Notes under the pieces: generated by a model
What the model was told of the DNA's origin: nothing
Seen by the model: only the letters and a program-made list of their open reading frames with translations
The model's database searches: none
Part shown: positions 8,494 to 16,697 of the stretch, piece after piece
Numbering within the stretch: position 1 is the stretch's first letter
Layout: each line of letters opens with the position of its first letter
Made by a program: the position numbers and the translations under genes
NCBI RefSeq assembly: GCF_016908275.1
Contig: NZ_JAFBDN010000012.1
Coordinates: 1-44,517, forward strand
Direction of reading: 5' to 3'
DNA length: 44,517 nucleotides
Source: Periweissella beninensis
GTDB lineage: Bacteria > Bacillota > Bacilli > Lactobacillales > Lactobacillaceae

Positions 8494-10893
8494 CTAAATT
8501 TTTAATTCAAGATATGAGTCAGATTCAGCTAAAGTATATGTGATATCTTGATTACCACGGATTGTCATTCCAAAGTCAGTTGCATAAATAATCAGACCAA
8601 GTTGGTGACCAACTGGTATTTTAAAATAAGTTGGTTGTAAATAAAAATCTAGATCAACAAATTGATTAGCAGCTAATGAGTCAACATGCCATGCATTGCT
8701 ACGATTTTGTAGATTAATATGTCCTTTAGTAATTAATTTAAAAGGTGTTAGGTGCGAATTTAATGTAAATTCATTAAGTGCATCTGAACGCCAATGCACA
8801 CCACTTTCAATAGGCACTCCTAAAAAAGTAGGTTTTTCATTTAATCGATAGGCCATACCATAATCAACTAATTGAACACTGATTAGTCCTACATTATGAG
8901 AACTAGCTATCTTTAAATGTAGTTTTGTTCGACCATTAATTGTTATAGGATGGGTAAGGTTTTCTGTTAAAAAGTGTAATCGATTAGTTATTAATGGTGA
9001 CGTTTTAAGTTTTAAATCATTCTCCCATTTTGAAATGTTTTTAGTGTATTGCGCAAAGATAGTTGGTTCAAGGTGATCATTAAAGCTAACTAGGTTTTTA
9101 GTTGCGGCCGATACTTTAGTAAGCTTATGTTGATTTAAAAATAATTTGGTGGTCTTAGTTTGGATATCCCAGTCGTTAAGAGAGTGCCATGTTTCCGGAG
9201 TAACATTATCTTGGATGATAACGTTAGGTAAAATTTTATCAGCATCATTAGCTAAATTATAGAGTTTGTAGGAAAACCATAAATTTAACATATCAGTAAA
9301 ATCAATAGAACGCATTGCATTAATATAAATATGCTGACCTTGATGCAAAATTAGTTTGTTGTTGATATTATTTTTATTAAGCGCATGATATAAATTATTA
9401 ACTTGTTCCGGTTTAACATTCCAGTCATTTAGTCCATGAACCATGAGGATATCAGCTTTGATGTTCTTAACGTTTTTAAGATAATTACGGGCATCCCAAA
9501 ATTGATTATAATTGCCAGTATTACGATCTTGGTCATAGTTCATAGTTGTCAAATATGTTTCATAAAGCGATTTAATACGGTTAAAATCAGCAAGATTTTT
9601 TCTGCGTGAAAAAGTTTCTTCAGCTAAAACATCAGCATCTTCACCAGGGAAACCACCTGGCGCAACAACTAAGCCATTTGAACGATAATAATCATACCAG
9701 GATGATATCGCTGCTTCAGAAACAATCGTTTCAAGACCAGCGACACCAGTTGTAGCAACAGCAGTTGCCAATGTTCCTAAATATGAACGACCGGTCATTG
9801 CAATTTTACCATTTGACCAAAATGCCTCAATTCTAATATTAGTAGTGTGATCAACAAAAGCGGGACGATCACCATGTAACCATTCAACAACTGCCGTTGC
9901 CGCGGCAACCTCATATTCATCACCAGTTGTTTGAAGTCCTTCAGATTCACTTGAGCCAATACCGGCACTATATACAACTGCGAACCCACGAGCCAAAAAA
10001 TAATCGTTTAGTGTATAGTTACGTTCACGCGTAAAGCTTTCAGTTGCATTAAATGTAGTTCCCACGGGGACACGTTTTTGAGCAACTTTTAAATTTGAGA
10101 CATGATGAATATCACGATAATTATCAGTCGTGGCTGCTTTATGTGTTAATTCGACATCTACATTATGAGTTAATCTTTCACCTTCAAAGTCATTAGTACC
10201 CTGATTATAGGGTGAAGAAGTGTATAAAATAGGAACTTGTTGATCGTTACTTTCTAATGGACGAATAATTTCAGCCTTGATTAAGTCAGCTAAGCCATCT
10301 TTGTCGGTATCATAATCTGTCTCAATATAAACCACCTCACGAAGTAGGGTAGTGGTATTGAATACCGCTTGACTTTTACCATTAAAAAATAAAGGTTTTG
10401 GTAAATTAGCAATTTTTTGATAATAGCCTTGACTAGCTAAATCATCAATGAATGTTTGACCATGCTTATTATGGGTATTAAGTAAGCGGTACCAAGCATC
10501 AAGGAGGATGTTTTTATCGAAGGTCGAGCTAGTAATTGTCGTAAGATTTAATTTTTTAACACTCATAAGTGGATTGATAACATCAAAATCAACATTAGGT
10601 AAAAAGTGTAATAGTTGTAAAGCGATACGATAAAAAATCTCATTAGTGAGTGGTTCATCTTTTTGTAACCATTCGAGTACCGATAATTGAGTGTCAGCTA
10701 ATATGTTATTTAGTTTATAATCAAGACTACTTTGAGTAGAAGTTGTCGGCCAACACTTATTTAGTAAATGTTGAAGCAATTGATTTACCGAATAAGTTTT
10801 TAGATCAGTATTTTCGATAAAGTTAATGCGGATGAGTTCATTGAGAACAGTAGTATGATTAGTTGGTTTAAAGGCAAATTGATTGATTTTCAT
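8494..10893 (-). CDS. pepX: Xaa-Pro dipeptidyl-peptidase PepX
   Basis: PepX (peptidase family S15) releases X-Pro dipeptides from the N-terminus of peptides in the cytoplasm, a key step in using casein-type proline-rich peptides. The 799-residue length is normal. The first 150 residues form the PepX N-terminal helical domain; the hydrolase core has GKIAMTGRSYLGTLA with nucleophile Ser370, VHGLNDWNV with the acid region and LHQGQHI with the catalytic histidine; a C-terminal jelly-roll beta domain follows. AGAGGAAA sits just before the ATG. The gene stands alone, divergent from the attenuated permease and convergent with bioY. Confidence 0.96.
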   Translation of the reverse strand: MKINQFAFKPTNHTTVLNELIRINFIENTDLKTYSVNQLLQHLLNKCWPTTSTQSSLDYKLNNILADTQLSVLEWLQKDEPLTNEIFYRIALQLLHFLPNVDFDVINPLMSVKKLNLTTITSSTFDKNILLDAWYRLLNTHNKHGQTFIDDLASQGYYQKIANLPKPLFFNGKSQAVFNTTTLLREVVYIETDYDTDKDGLADLIKAEIIRPLESNDQQVPILYTSSPYNQGTNDFEGERLTHNVDVELTHKAATTDNYRDIHHVSNLKVAQKRVPVGTTFNATESFTRERNYTLNDYFLARGFAVVYSAGIGSSESEGLQTTGDEYEVAAATAVVEWLHGDRPAFVDHTTNIRIEAFWSNGKIAMTGRSYLGTLATAVATTGVAGLETIVSEAAISSWYDYYRSNGLVVAPGGFPGEDADVLAEETFSRRKNLADFNRIKSLYETYLTTMNYDQDRNTGNYNQFWDARNYLKNVKNIKADILMVHGLNDWNVKPEQVNNLYHALNKNNINNKLILHQGQHIYINAMRSIDFTDMLNLWFSYKLYNLANDADKILPNVIIQDNVTPETWHSLNDWDIQTKTTKLFLNQHKLTKVSAATKNLVSFNDHLEPTIFAQYTKNISKWENDLKLKTSPLITNRLHFLTENLTHPITINGRTKLHLKIASSHNVGLISVQLVDYGMAYRLNEKPTFLGVPIESGVHWRSDALNEFTLNSHLTPFKLITKGHINLQNRSNAWHVDSLAANQFVDLDFYLQPTYFKIPVGHQLGLIIYATDFGMTIRGNQDITYTLAESDSYLELKI

Positions 10894-11040
10894 GAATTTC
10901 CTCTTGTTTGTTAATTATTATAATAATCTCATTATACATAAAAAGATAAGCAAGCTATAGTTGTTTTTGAGAAGATAAACCAGTCAGCATTAAAAAAATA
11001 ATTGTTTAACCTTAATTTAATTAAAAATAATAATTTTTTC

Positions 11041-11069
11041 TTGTTTTATTCTTAAAAAAAAGTTAAAAT
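11041..11069 (+). promoter_or_regulatory. Promoter of the leader ORF and permease
   Basis: TTGTTT (11041-11046), a 17-bp spacer and TAAAAT (11064-11069). A transcript starting near 11076 would reach the leader ATG at 11099 after about 23 nt and the permease after about 250 nt, ample room for an attenuator. Confidence 0.6.
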
Positions 11070-11098
11070 TAATTCATTAAAAAAGGACGTGACTTTCT

Positions 11099-11158
11099 AT
11101 GAGCAAGCAAATACTTACAATTAAAAAAGAATTTCGTTTTTGGTTTTTCGTGAAATAA
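11099..11158 (+). CDS. Putative Phe/Trp-rich leader peptide of the permease
   Basis: A 19-codon ORF encodes MSKQILTIKKEFRFWFFVK and ends in TAA. Residues 12-17 are Phe-Arg-Phe-Trp-Phe-Phe: four Phe codons and one Trp codon within six, close to the stop. AAGGA lies about 11 nt upstream of the ATG. It sits between a promoter and an intrinsic terminator, 167 nt before the permease. Regulatory peptides of this form stall the ribosome when the charged tRNA is scarce. The peptide itself is probably without function. Conservation in relatives would decide whether it is real; no homologue is claimed. Confidence 0.7.
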   Translation: MSKQILTIKKEFRFWFFVK

Positions 11159-11276
11159 TCCGGAAATCAAAAATTATTTGAGGTATTATCCGGATTTGCA
11201 TTTGTAAGTAAACCGGATGTTCAAATTACGTTAAATCTTAATTATGACAAAACGCATTCCTTCGGTTACTTACAAA
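11112..11276 (+). promoter_or_regulatory. Attenuator switch: three mutually exclusive pairing segments
   Basis: Segment 1, TACTTACAA (11112-11120), lies in the leader ORF about 12 nt before the Phe/Trp codons. Segment 2, TTGTAAGTA (11202-11210), is its exact complement. Segment 3, at 11263-11276, repeats TACTTACAA and extends the pairing with 11201-11215 to 14 bp with one bulged A. Pairs 1:2 and 2:3 cannot coexist. Pair 2:3 encloses the left arm of the terminator at 11249-11263 and shares base 11263 with it, so it should compete with the terminator. A separate 8-bp stem (AATCCGGA 11157-11164 with TCCGGATT 11189-11196) begins at the leader stop codon. A ribosome held on the Phe/Trp codons would cover segment 1 and favour 2:3 (read-through); a finished ribosome would allow 1:2 (termination). 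Confidence 0.65.
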
Positions 11277-11297
11277 AAAGAGAAGGAAGCGTTTTTT
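11249..11297 (+). terminator. Intrinsic terminator (attenuator) before the permease
   Basis: AAAACGCATTCCTTC (11249-11263) pairs with GAAGGAAGCGTTTT (11282-11295), 14 bp with one bulged A, followed by a run of six T (11292-11297). It lies between the leader ORF and the permease start at 11326, so read-through is needed for expression. Segment 3 of the switch forms its loop. Confidence 0.85.
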
Positions 11298-11325
11298 ATT
11301 TAAGAAAGAGATGGTGAAAAATAAA

Positions 11326-12738
11326 ATGGAAATTTGGCAGCGCATATTTAAAAAAGAGCAACTGACGAATTATCTGAATTCAGATAAGCAGTTAGTACGA
11401 ACGTTAAGTGCTAAAGATTTAATTGCCCTGGGAATTGGGGCAGTAATTGGCACAGGTATCTTTATTTTACCAGGGACAGTGGCAGCTACGAAAGCTGGTC
11501 CAGCAATTATTATTAGTTTTGCCCTGGCAGCTTTGGTATGTGGGTTAGCAGCAATGGCATATGCTGAATTATCATCAGCAATGCCAATTGCAGGATCAGC
11601 ATATTCGTATGGAAATGTACTTTATGGTGAAGTTATAGGTTGGATTTTAGGTTGGGCCTTAATTTTAGAATATCTATTGGCAGTAGCAGCAGTATCCACT
11701 GGCTGGTCAGCGTATTTTGCAGATTTAGTAAGCCCACTATTTAAAACCCCAACAGTACTTAGCGGTGCGTATAATCCAACGCAAGGAACGTATGTTAATA
11801 TAGTAGCGGTCTTGATTGTTTTAGTTATTTCTTGGTTATTATCATTTGGGTTAAGTACTTCTAAAAGAGTGCAAAATGTAATGGTTTTAGTTAAAATTGC
11901 AATTATTATTTTATTCATTGTTGTTGGTTTATTTTATATTAAATCAAATAATTTACACCCTTTTATACCCAAAAGAGTAAACGGAGCATTTGGTGTTAAA
12001 GGAATATTAGAAGGAACTTCGTTAGTATTTTTTGCCTTTTTAGGCTTTGATGCGGTTTCCGCTTCAGCAGCTGAAGTGAAAAATCCGAAAAAAGCGATGC
12101 CACGTGGAATTATTGGAACGTTATTAATTGCGACGATATTATACATGTTGGTCGGATTTGTATTAACTGGTATGGTTCATTACACTGATTTAAATGTGCC
12201 AGATCCAGTTGCCTTTGCATTAAGTCGAGTAGGACAGAATTGGGCTTCATTGATTGTAACAATTGGTGCATTAGCCGGGATGTTTACAATGATGGTCACC
12301 ATGATTTATTCAGGATCAAGACTAGTTTATTCAATTGGACGAGATGGCCTATTGCCTAAATGGCTAGGTACAGTTGATAAGACAACTAAACAACCACGTA
12401 ATGCCTTAATTGTTGTGACAATTGTAATTGCTACTTTGGGGGGGATGGTACCGTTAGATAAACTAACTGAATTAGTTAATATGGGAACGCTATTGGCGTT
12501 TACATTTGTATCCTTTGGGATTTTAATTGTTCGTAAACGAGATGATATTGAAAACACGGGATACCGAATGCCAGGATTCCCTATTTTACCAGTATTATCA
12601 GGAGCCTTTTCAATTTTTATGATTACGCAACTACAAAAAGCAACCTTGATTACAGCCTTAATTTGGTTTATTATAGGTTTAGTCGTCTATATGACTTATG
12701 GATTAAAACATTCACGATTAAATCAAGCTGATAAATAA
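11326..12738 (+). CDS. APC-family amino acid permease under leader-peptide control
   Basis: The 470-residue integral membrane protein has about 12 membrane segments and the APC superfamily signature GIGAVIGTGIFILPG in the first one. Overall it resembles the cationic/branched-chain (YfnA, BcaP) branch. I prefer the ATG at 11326 because GGTGA is 8 nt upstream; the in-frame ATG at 11311 has a purine run directly against it. It has its own terminator downstream. The Phe/Trp-rich leader upstream suggests that it imports aromatic amino acids, which the family alone would not predict. Substrate is therefore uncertain. Confidence 0.88.
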   Translation: MEIWQRIFKKEQLTNYLNSDKQLVRTLSAKDLIALGIGAVIGTGIFILPGTVAATKAGPAIIISFALAALVCGLAAMAYAELSSAMPIAGSAYSYGNVLYGEVIGWILGWALILEYLLAVAAVSTGWSAYFADLVSPLFKTPTVLSGAYNPTQGTYVNIVAVLIVLVISWLLSFGLSTSKRVQNVMVLVKIAIIILFIVVGLFYIKSNNLHPFIPKRVNGAFGVKGILEGTSLVFFAFLGFDAVSASAAEVKNPKKAMPRGIIGTLLIATILYMLVGFVLTGMVHYTDLNVPDPVAFALSRVGQNWASLIVTIGALAGMFTMMVTMIYSGSRLVYSIGRDGLLPKWLGTVDKTTKQPRNALIVVTIVIATLGGMVPLDKLTELVNMGTLLAFTFVSFGILIVRKRDDIENTGYRMPGFPILPVLSGAFSIFMITQLQKATLITALIWFIIGLVVYMTYGLKHSRLNQADK

Positions 12739-12746
12739 GTTAAAGT

Positions 12747-12783
12747 AGAGAGTGTGGCCAATAAAATGGCGCATTCTCTTTTT
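12747..12783 (+). terminator. Intrinsic terminator after the permease
   Basis: AGAGAGTGTGGCCA (12747-12760) pairs with TGGCGCATTCTCT (12767-12779) with G-U wobbles and a small internal loop, followed by TTTTT. Confidence 0.75.
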
Positions 12784-12826
12784 GATTGTCTTTAATAAAA
12801 ATTATGATTAAATAAAGGTGAGATAG

Positions 12827-13393
12827 ATGCAACAAAAGCTAATTATTTTAACTGGGCCAACTGGAAGTGGTAAGACAACCATTGCCCAATATTTAAAAGA
12901 TAAATACAATATTCCGCAAGTTGTGACCCATACCACACGTAAACCACGAGACCATGAAAAGAACAATATTGATTATTATTTTGAAACTAATGAATCATTT
13001 GATCATAATCATTATTTAGAAAAAGTTAAGTATGCGGGTAATCAATATGGCTCCTCTTTTGAAGGATTAAAAAGGGCATTTATAAAAAACAACATTGTTA
13101 GTATTGTTTTGGAAACGAAAGGAGCACAAGTATATTATGACAAATTACCTGACATAGTAGTGATTGTTTATCTGACAATTTCGAATGTCCAGGATTTAAA
13201 TCTTCGTTTAATCAAGCGCGGCGATAATCAAGAAAGAATTAAGCGACGCCTTGAGAGTGCAGAATTTAAACGTGATTTGCAGCTACCACCTGCTTTAACC
13301 AATCATGTAATTAAAATTACGAATGACGACTTAAGTCAAACAAAGCAAGAAATTGACCAATTAATTATTAAATTAATGAAAAGTTTATCTTAA
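12827..13393 (+). CDS. Guanylate-kinase-like P-loop protein
   Basis: The 188-residue protein starts with a P-loop [11 protein letters not shown] (Gly10 onward), then the GMP-binding type segment VVTHTTRKPRDHEKNNIDYYF and an arginine-rich lid (RLIKRGDNQERIKRRL), the order seen in guanylate kinase (GMP + ATP to GDP + ADP). The lid and C-terminus are more divergent than in housekeeping Gmk, which is usually about 205 residues and sits near rpoZ and priA, so this is more likely a paralogue than the only Gmk. AAAGGTGA lies about 5 nt upstream. It stands alone between terminator and promoter. Confidence 0.75.
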   Translation: MQQKLIILTGPTGSGKTTIAQYLKDKYNIPQVVTHTTRKPRDHEKNNIDYYFETNESFDHNHYLEKVKYAGNQYGSSFEGLKRAFIKNNIVSIVLETKGAQVYYDKLPDIVVIVYLTISNVQDLNLRLIKRGDNQERIKRRLESAEFKRDLQLPPALTNHVIKITNDDLSQTKQEIDQLIIKLMKSLS

Positions 13394-13502
13394 TAAAGAA
13401 TTAAGATGTTATGATTAGGTCGTAAATATTGCTATACTTAATAGGAAGAAATTTAAAATTGATTATACGATATATTAAAGAATGAATAGGAGTTAATCAT
13501 AT

Positions 13503-14033
13503 ATGAGTTATCGTACGCCACCATTTATGACACCGGTTGCTGTGGTGTCAATTATTCTTGCATTGAGTGCAACTAATGTGGCTGTTAATGTGGCAAGTAA
13601 TACTAATCAAGGCCATCCAGTTGTTAGTAAAAGTTCCACAGTTACATCAGTAACTAACACCAAATCAAATGTAAGTAGTCAAGATTCTAGTTCAAAAGAA
13701 AATAGTAAAGATGATAGTTCAAGTAGTAGCGCTGAAGATCGCAGTAGTTCATCAAATACTGGATCAGGTACTAGTGATGATGGATCATCAAGTACTACAA
13801 ATGATACTGATGAAACTCAAAGTGGATCATCAAGTACTAGCACCGAACCTAGTAGCAGTTCAAGTAGTAGTGATGACGACAAGACTAATGCAAATGATAA
13901 TACCCAAGATACCACTAGTGATAATACATCAACGACAACTGGAACCGCTAAAAAGGCAACTTCAACAAGCAGTAGTGCTAACACAGAAGATACCACAGAT
14001 GCCAGTTCAACTAGTAGTTCAAGTACTAAGTAA
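13503..14033 (+). CDS. Ser/Thr/Asp-rich exported low-complexity protein
   Basis: The 176-residue product has one hydrophobic N-terminal segment (about 9-32, ending AVNVASNT) that would act as a signal or anchor, then about 140 residues almost entirely of Ser, Thr, Asp, Asn and Gly in runs such as SSSSSS. There is no LPXTG, LysM or other wall-binding motif, so it probably stays anchored by the N-terminal helix with the acidic linker outside the cell. AGGAG lies about 10 nt upstream, and a -10-like TATACT is at 13434-13439. It is followed after 11 nt by a membrane protein gene and they probably form an operon. Function unknown. Confidence 0.7.
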   Translation: MSYRTPPFMTPVAVVSIILALSATNVAVNVASNTNQGHPVVSKSSTVTSVTNTKSNVSSQDSSSKENSKDDSSSSSAEDRSSSSNTGSGTSDDGSSSTTNDTDETQSGSSSTSTEPSSSSSSSDDDKTNANDNTQDTTSDNTSTTTGTAKKATSTSSSANTEDTTDASSTSSSSTK

Positions 14034-14044
14034 GGAGCAACAGC

Positions 14045-14857
14045 ATGTTAATTACGATTTTAGAAATGGTTAATCATTATTTTGGTTTTTTTAATGTTAA
14101 TACTAAATTTAAAGGACGGTTATATACTATTCTTGGCTTTATTGGTAGTTGGTATATTTTATATATTGCAATTAGTTTTTTGACAGCAGCGCGATATTTG
14201 CGAGGGATTGCTTTATTACTAGCTTTTTTAGGGTTAATGTATGTTATTTATTTGAATTTTATGTATTACTTTACAAGAAAAAAACCAATTTTAGATATTT
14301 CACCAAGAATTGAGAAAATGATTGGTGGTGGGCAAACAAACACAACACAGTTGACTACGCAACCGACCTTCATCATACCAAATCAAGGTTTTTACGACCA
14401 AAAACAAGTGTTACCAACAGCAGTTAAAAGTAATAATGATGAGCAAAAAAATATTGAAGAACTAGTAACTCAACTAGAAGGACTAGGCGTTTATAATGAA
14501 AAGAACGCCTATCAAGGCTTCAATGATGAGCAAATAAAAAATAAACTCTTGGTTAATGACAATCATCCAGTATATGCCAATGTAACAGGGTTTAATGTAC
14601 CATATGTAAAACTGCATCATGAAGGCACCCATGTCATAATCTATGGTGGTTTAAATGAAATGCAAGCAATCCGTTTAGGTGAAATAATTCGGATTGGTTT
14701 GGCTGATACAACTAGTGCTTTGGAAAAATTTGACATCTTTTTAGCCAATGTTAACATTGTCGGTGGGCAAGGCAAGACCTTAGCAAGAAGTGGCTTTGTT
14801 GAAAAAGAATATCCATATACGCTTAAAGCTGAAATTGCTTATACAGTAAAAAAATAA
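14045..14857 (+). CDS. Conserved membrane protein of lactobacilli, function unknown
   Basis: The 270-residue protein has two predicted membrane helices (about 25-42 and 53-75), a loop rich in Thr and Gln (about 95-130) and a soluble C-terminal domain of about 140 residues. From memory it resembles proteins annotated DUF6681 in lactobacilli, but I cannot confirm the family. AAGGAG is 7-8 nt upstream of the ATG and only 11 nt separate it from the Ser-rich gene, suggesting joint expression. The soluble part has no catalytic motif that I recognise. A strong terminator follows. Confidence 0.7.
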   Translation: MLITILEMVNHYFGFFNVNTKFKGRLYTILGFIGSWYILYIAISFLTAARYLRGIALLLAFLGLMYVIYLNFMYYFTRKKPILDISPRIEKMIGGGQTNTTQLTTQPTFIIPNQGFYDQKQVLPTAVKSNNDEQKNIEELVTQLEGLGVYNEKNAYQGFNDEQIKNKLLVNDNHPVYANVTGFNVPYVKLHHEGTHVIIYGGLNEMQAIRLGEIIRIGLADTTSALEKFDIFLANVNIVGGQGKTLARSGFVEKEYPYTLKAEIAYTVKK

Positions 14858-14867
14858 AATAAATTTT

Positions 14868-14914
14868 AAATCGGTATAAACGCTTACATAGTAGTCGTTT
14901 ATACCGATTTTTTT
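14868..14914 (+). terminator. Intrinsic terminator
   Basis: AAATCGGTATAAACG (14868-14882) pairs perfectly with CGTTTATACCGATTT (14896-14910), followed by TTTT. It ends the two-gene Ser-rich operon. Confidence 0.9.
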
Positions 14915-15033
14915 AATCTATTTTATTCGTTTATATATAAATAAAAGTATACAAAGATAAAAAATTTAAATATAATATAGCAAAAATACCACTTATAAAC
15001 ATTTATAGCGAATATTAAGTGCTATTATTAAAA

Positions 15034-15059
15034 TAATTATATGGTTTTTAATATAATTA
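15034..15059. promoter_or_regulatory. Inverted repeat just before the glnQ ribosome site
   Basis: TAATTATAT (15034-15042) and ATATAATTA (15051-15059) form a perfect 9-bp inverted repeat with an 8-bp spacer, 5 nt before GGAGG. It could be an operator for a nitrogen regulator or a weak RNA hairpin. The surrounding gap (14915-15079) is very AT-rich, so chance is possible. Confidence 0.3.
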
Positions 15060-15079
15060 AAAATTGGAGGTAATGATGT

Positions 15080-15817
15080 ATGGCTATGATTGAATTTAAA
15101 AACGTTGAAAAGTATTATGGTGATTTTCATGCATTGACGAATATTAATTTAAAAATAGAAAGTGGTGAAACGGTTGTTTTAATTGGACCATCAGGTTCAG
15201 GTAAATCAACTTTAATTAGAACTGTTAATGGGTTAGAAACGGTTGAGGGTGGTGAGTTAATTGTTAATGACCAAGATCTAGCTAATAAAAAGACTGATAT
15301 GAATCGAATTAGGAAAAACGTTGGTATGGTCTTTCAACATTTTAACTTGTATGAAAATAAAACAGTTTTAGAAAACATCATGCTAGCACCACGACTTGTT
15401 TTAAAACGTAACAAAAGTGAAAATGAAAAAATTGCACAAGCATTACTAGCGAAGGTCGGTTTAGCTGATAAGGGTAATAGCTATCCCAAACAATTATCAG
15501 GTGGTCAAAAACAACGGGTGGCGATTGCCCGGTCATTGGCAATGAAACCCAAAGCATTACTATTTGACGAACCAACGAGTGCGTTAGATCCAGAAATGAT
15601 TGGGGATGTGCTAAATGTTATGAAAGATATTGCTAAAGACTCCGATATGACAATGTTGGTGGTAACACATGAAATGGGATTTGCAAAACAAGTCGCTGAT
15701 CGAGTTATTTTTATGGACAGTGGTAAAATTTTAGAAGATGCACCGTCAGCACAATTTTTTGATAATCCTAAAGAACCACGGGCAAAGCAATTTTTAAGTC
15801 AGGTGTTAAACCACTAA
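15080..15817 (+). CDS. glnQ: Polar amino acid (Gln/Glu-type) ABC transporter, ATPase
   Basis: This 245-residue ABC ATPase powers uptake by the three proteins encoded next. It has Walker [10 protein letters not shown] (about residue 36), Q-loop [11 protein letters not shown], signature LSGGQKQR, Walker [13 protein letters not shown] and the H-loop VVTHEM. The region [20 protein letters not shown] is typical of the polar amino acid (GlnQ/HisP) class. GGAGG lies about 10 nt upstream. It is the first gene of a four-gene operon (ATPase, binding protein, two permeases). Confidence 0.93.
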   Translation: MAMIEFKNVEKYYGDFHALTNINLKIESGETVVLIGPSGSGKSTLIRTVNGLETVEGGELIVNDQDLANKKTDMNRIRKNVGMVFQHFNLYENKTVLENIMLAPRLVLKRNKSENEKIAQALLAKVGLADKGNSYPKQLSGGQKQRVAIARSLAMKPKALLFDEPTSALDPEMIGDVLNVMKDIAKDSDMTMLVVTHEMGFAKQVADRVIFMDSGKILEDAPSAQFFDNPKEPRAKQFLSQVLNH

Positions 15818-15857
15818 GTTTTACCATGGTATTGAAATTTAGAAGGGATGATAACAC

Positions 15858-16697
15858 ATGAAAATAAATAAAATAAAGATACTCATGTTACCAATTTTAA
15901 TGATTGTTAGTACGTTGGTATTGACCGCATGTGGGCAAACAAAATCGAGTAGTTCACAAAATCAACTAACCACCATTAAGAATACTCATCAAATGGTATG
16001 GGGTGTTAAAGCAGATACGAAATTATTTGGTTTGATGAATATTAAAACAAGTAAGATTGAAGGGTTTGATGTTGATATGGCTAAGGAAATCACTAAGCGC
16101 ATTGATCCTAAAGCTAAACCAGTATTTGTGCAAGTTACTTCACAAACACGGATTCCATTATTGAAAAATGGCAATATTCAAGCAATTATCGCAACAATGA
16201 CTATTACTAAAGAACGTGAAAAAATCGTTGATTTTTCTAAATCATATTTTAATGCCGGTCAATCACTATTAGTTATGAAGGGTAGTAAGATAAAAAACAC
16301 TAAAGATTTAAATAAAAAAGGGACGGTTGTTTTAGGGACTGTTGGATCAAACTCAGTTTTAAATATTAAAAAGGTTGCCCCAAAGGCTAAGGTTTTGCAA
16401 TTACAAGATTATGCCCAAGCATTGACTGCATTGAAGTCTGGCCAAGGTGATGCGCTAACAACTGATAATGGGATTTTATATGGAATGTCAGAACAAAATC
16501 CCCAAACTCGTGTCGTGGGTGGAACGTTTACTAAAGAACCTTATGGGGTTGCGATTGATAAGGGGCAAACTGATTTAAAAAATTCGATAAATAAAGCAAT
16601 TGATGAAATTCAACAAGATGGTACATATCGCAAATTAATTAAAAAATGGTTTAGCAATGTGCCAGGCTTTGATTGGAGGGAATTATTAAATGATTAA
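15858..16697 (+). CDS. glnH: Amino acid ABC transporter substrate-binding lipoprotein
   Basis: A 279-residue type-II periplasmic-binding-fold protein, tethered outside the membrane. The signal peptide ends in the lipobox LTAC, with the lipidated Cys at about residue 25. The ligand-binding regions follow: KIEGFDVDMAKEI, ATMTITKEREKIVDFSKSYF and the hinge segment GTVGSNSVLNI. These are typical of glutamine/glutamate-binding members, but the exact ligand cannot be read from sequence. AGAAGGGATG lies upstream. It overlaps the next gene by 8 nt. Confidence 0.92.
   Translation: MKINKIKILMLPILMIVSTLVLTACGQTKSSSSQNQLTTIKNTHQMVWGVKADTKLFGLMNIKTSKIEGFDVDMAKEITKRIDPKAKPVFVQVTSQTRIPLLKNGNIQAIIATMTITKEREKIVDFSKSYFNAGQSLLVMKGSKIKNTKDLNKKGTVVLGTVGSNSVLNIKKVAPKAKVLQLQDYAQALTALKSGQGDALTTDNGILYGMSEQNPQTRVVGGTFTKEPYGVAIDKGQTDLKNSINKAIDEIQQDGTYRKLIKKWFSNVPGFDWRELLND

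Noticed and set aside
13711-14073. Long ORF overlapping the Ser-rich gene
   Set aside because: It arises from the low-complexity AGT/GAT repeats in another frame; the frame with signal segment and ribosome site is the real one.
15041-15073. Ten-residue ORF (MVFNIIKNWR) before glnQ as a leader peptide
   Set aside because: It has no ribosome site, overlaps that of glnQ, lacks a run of one amino acid, and no terminator or alternative stems follow.
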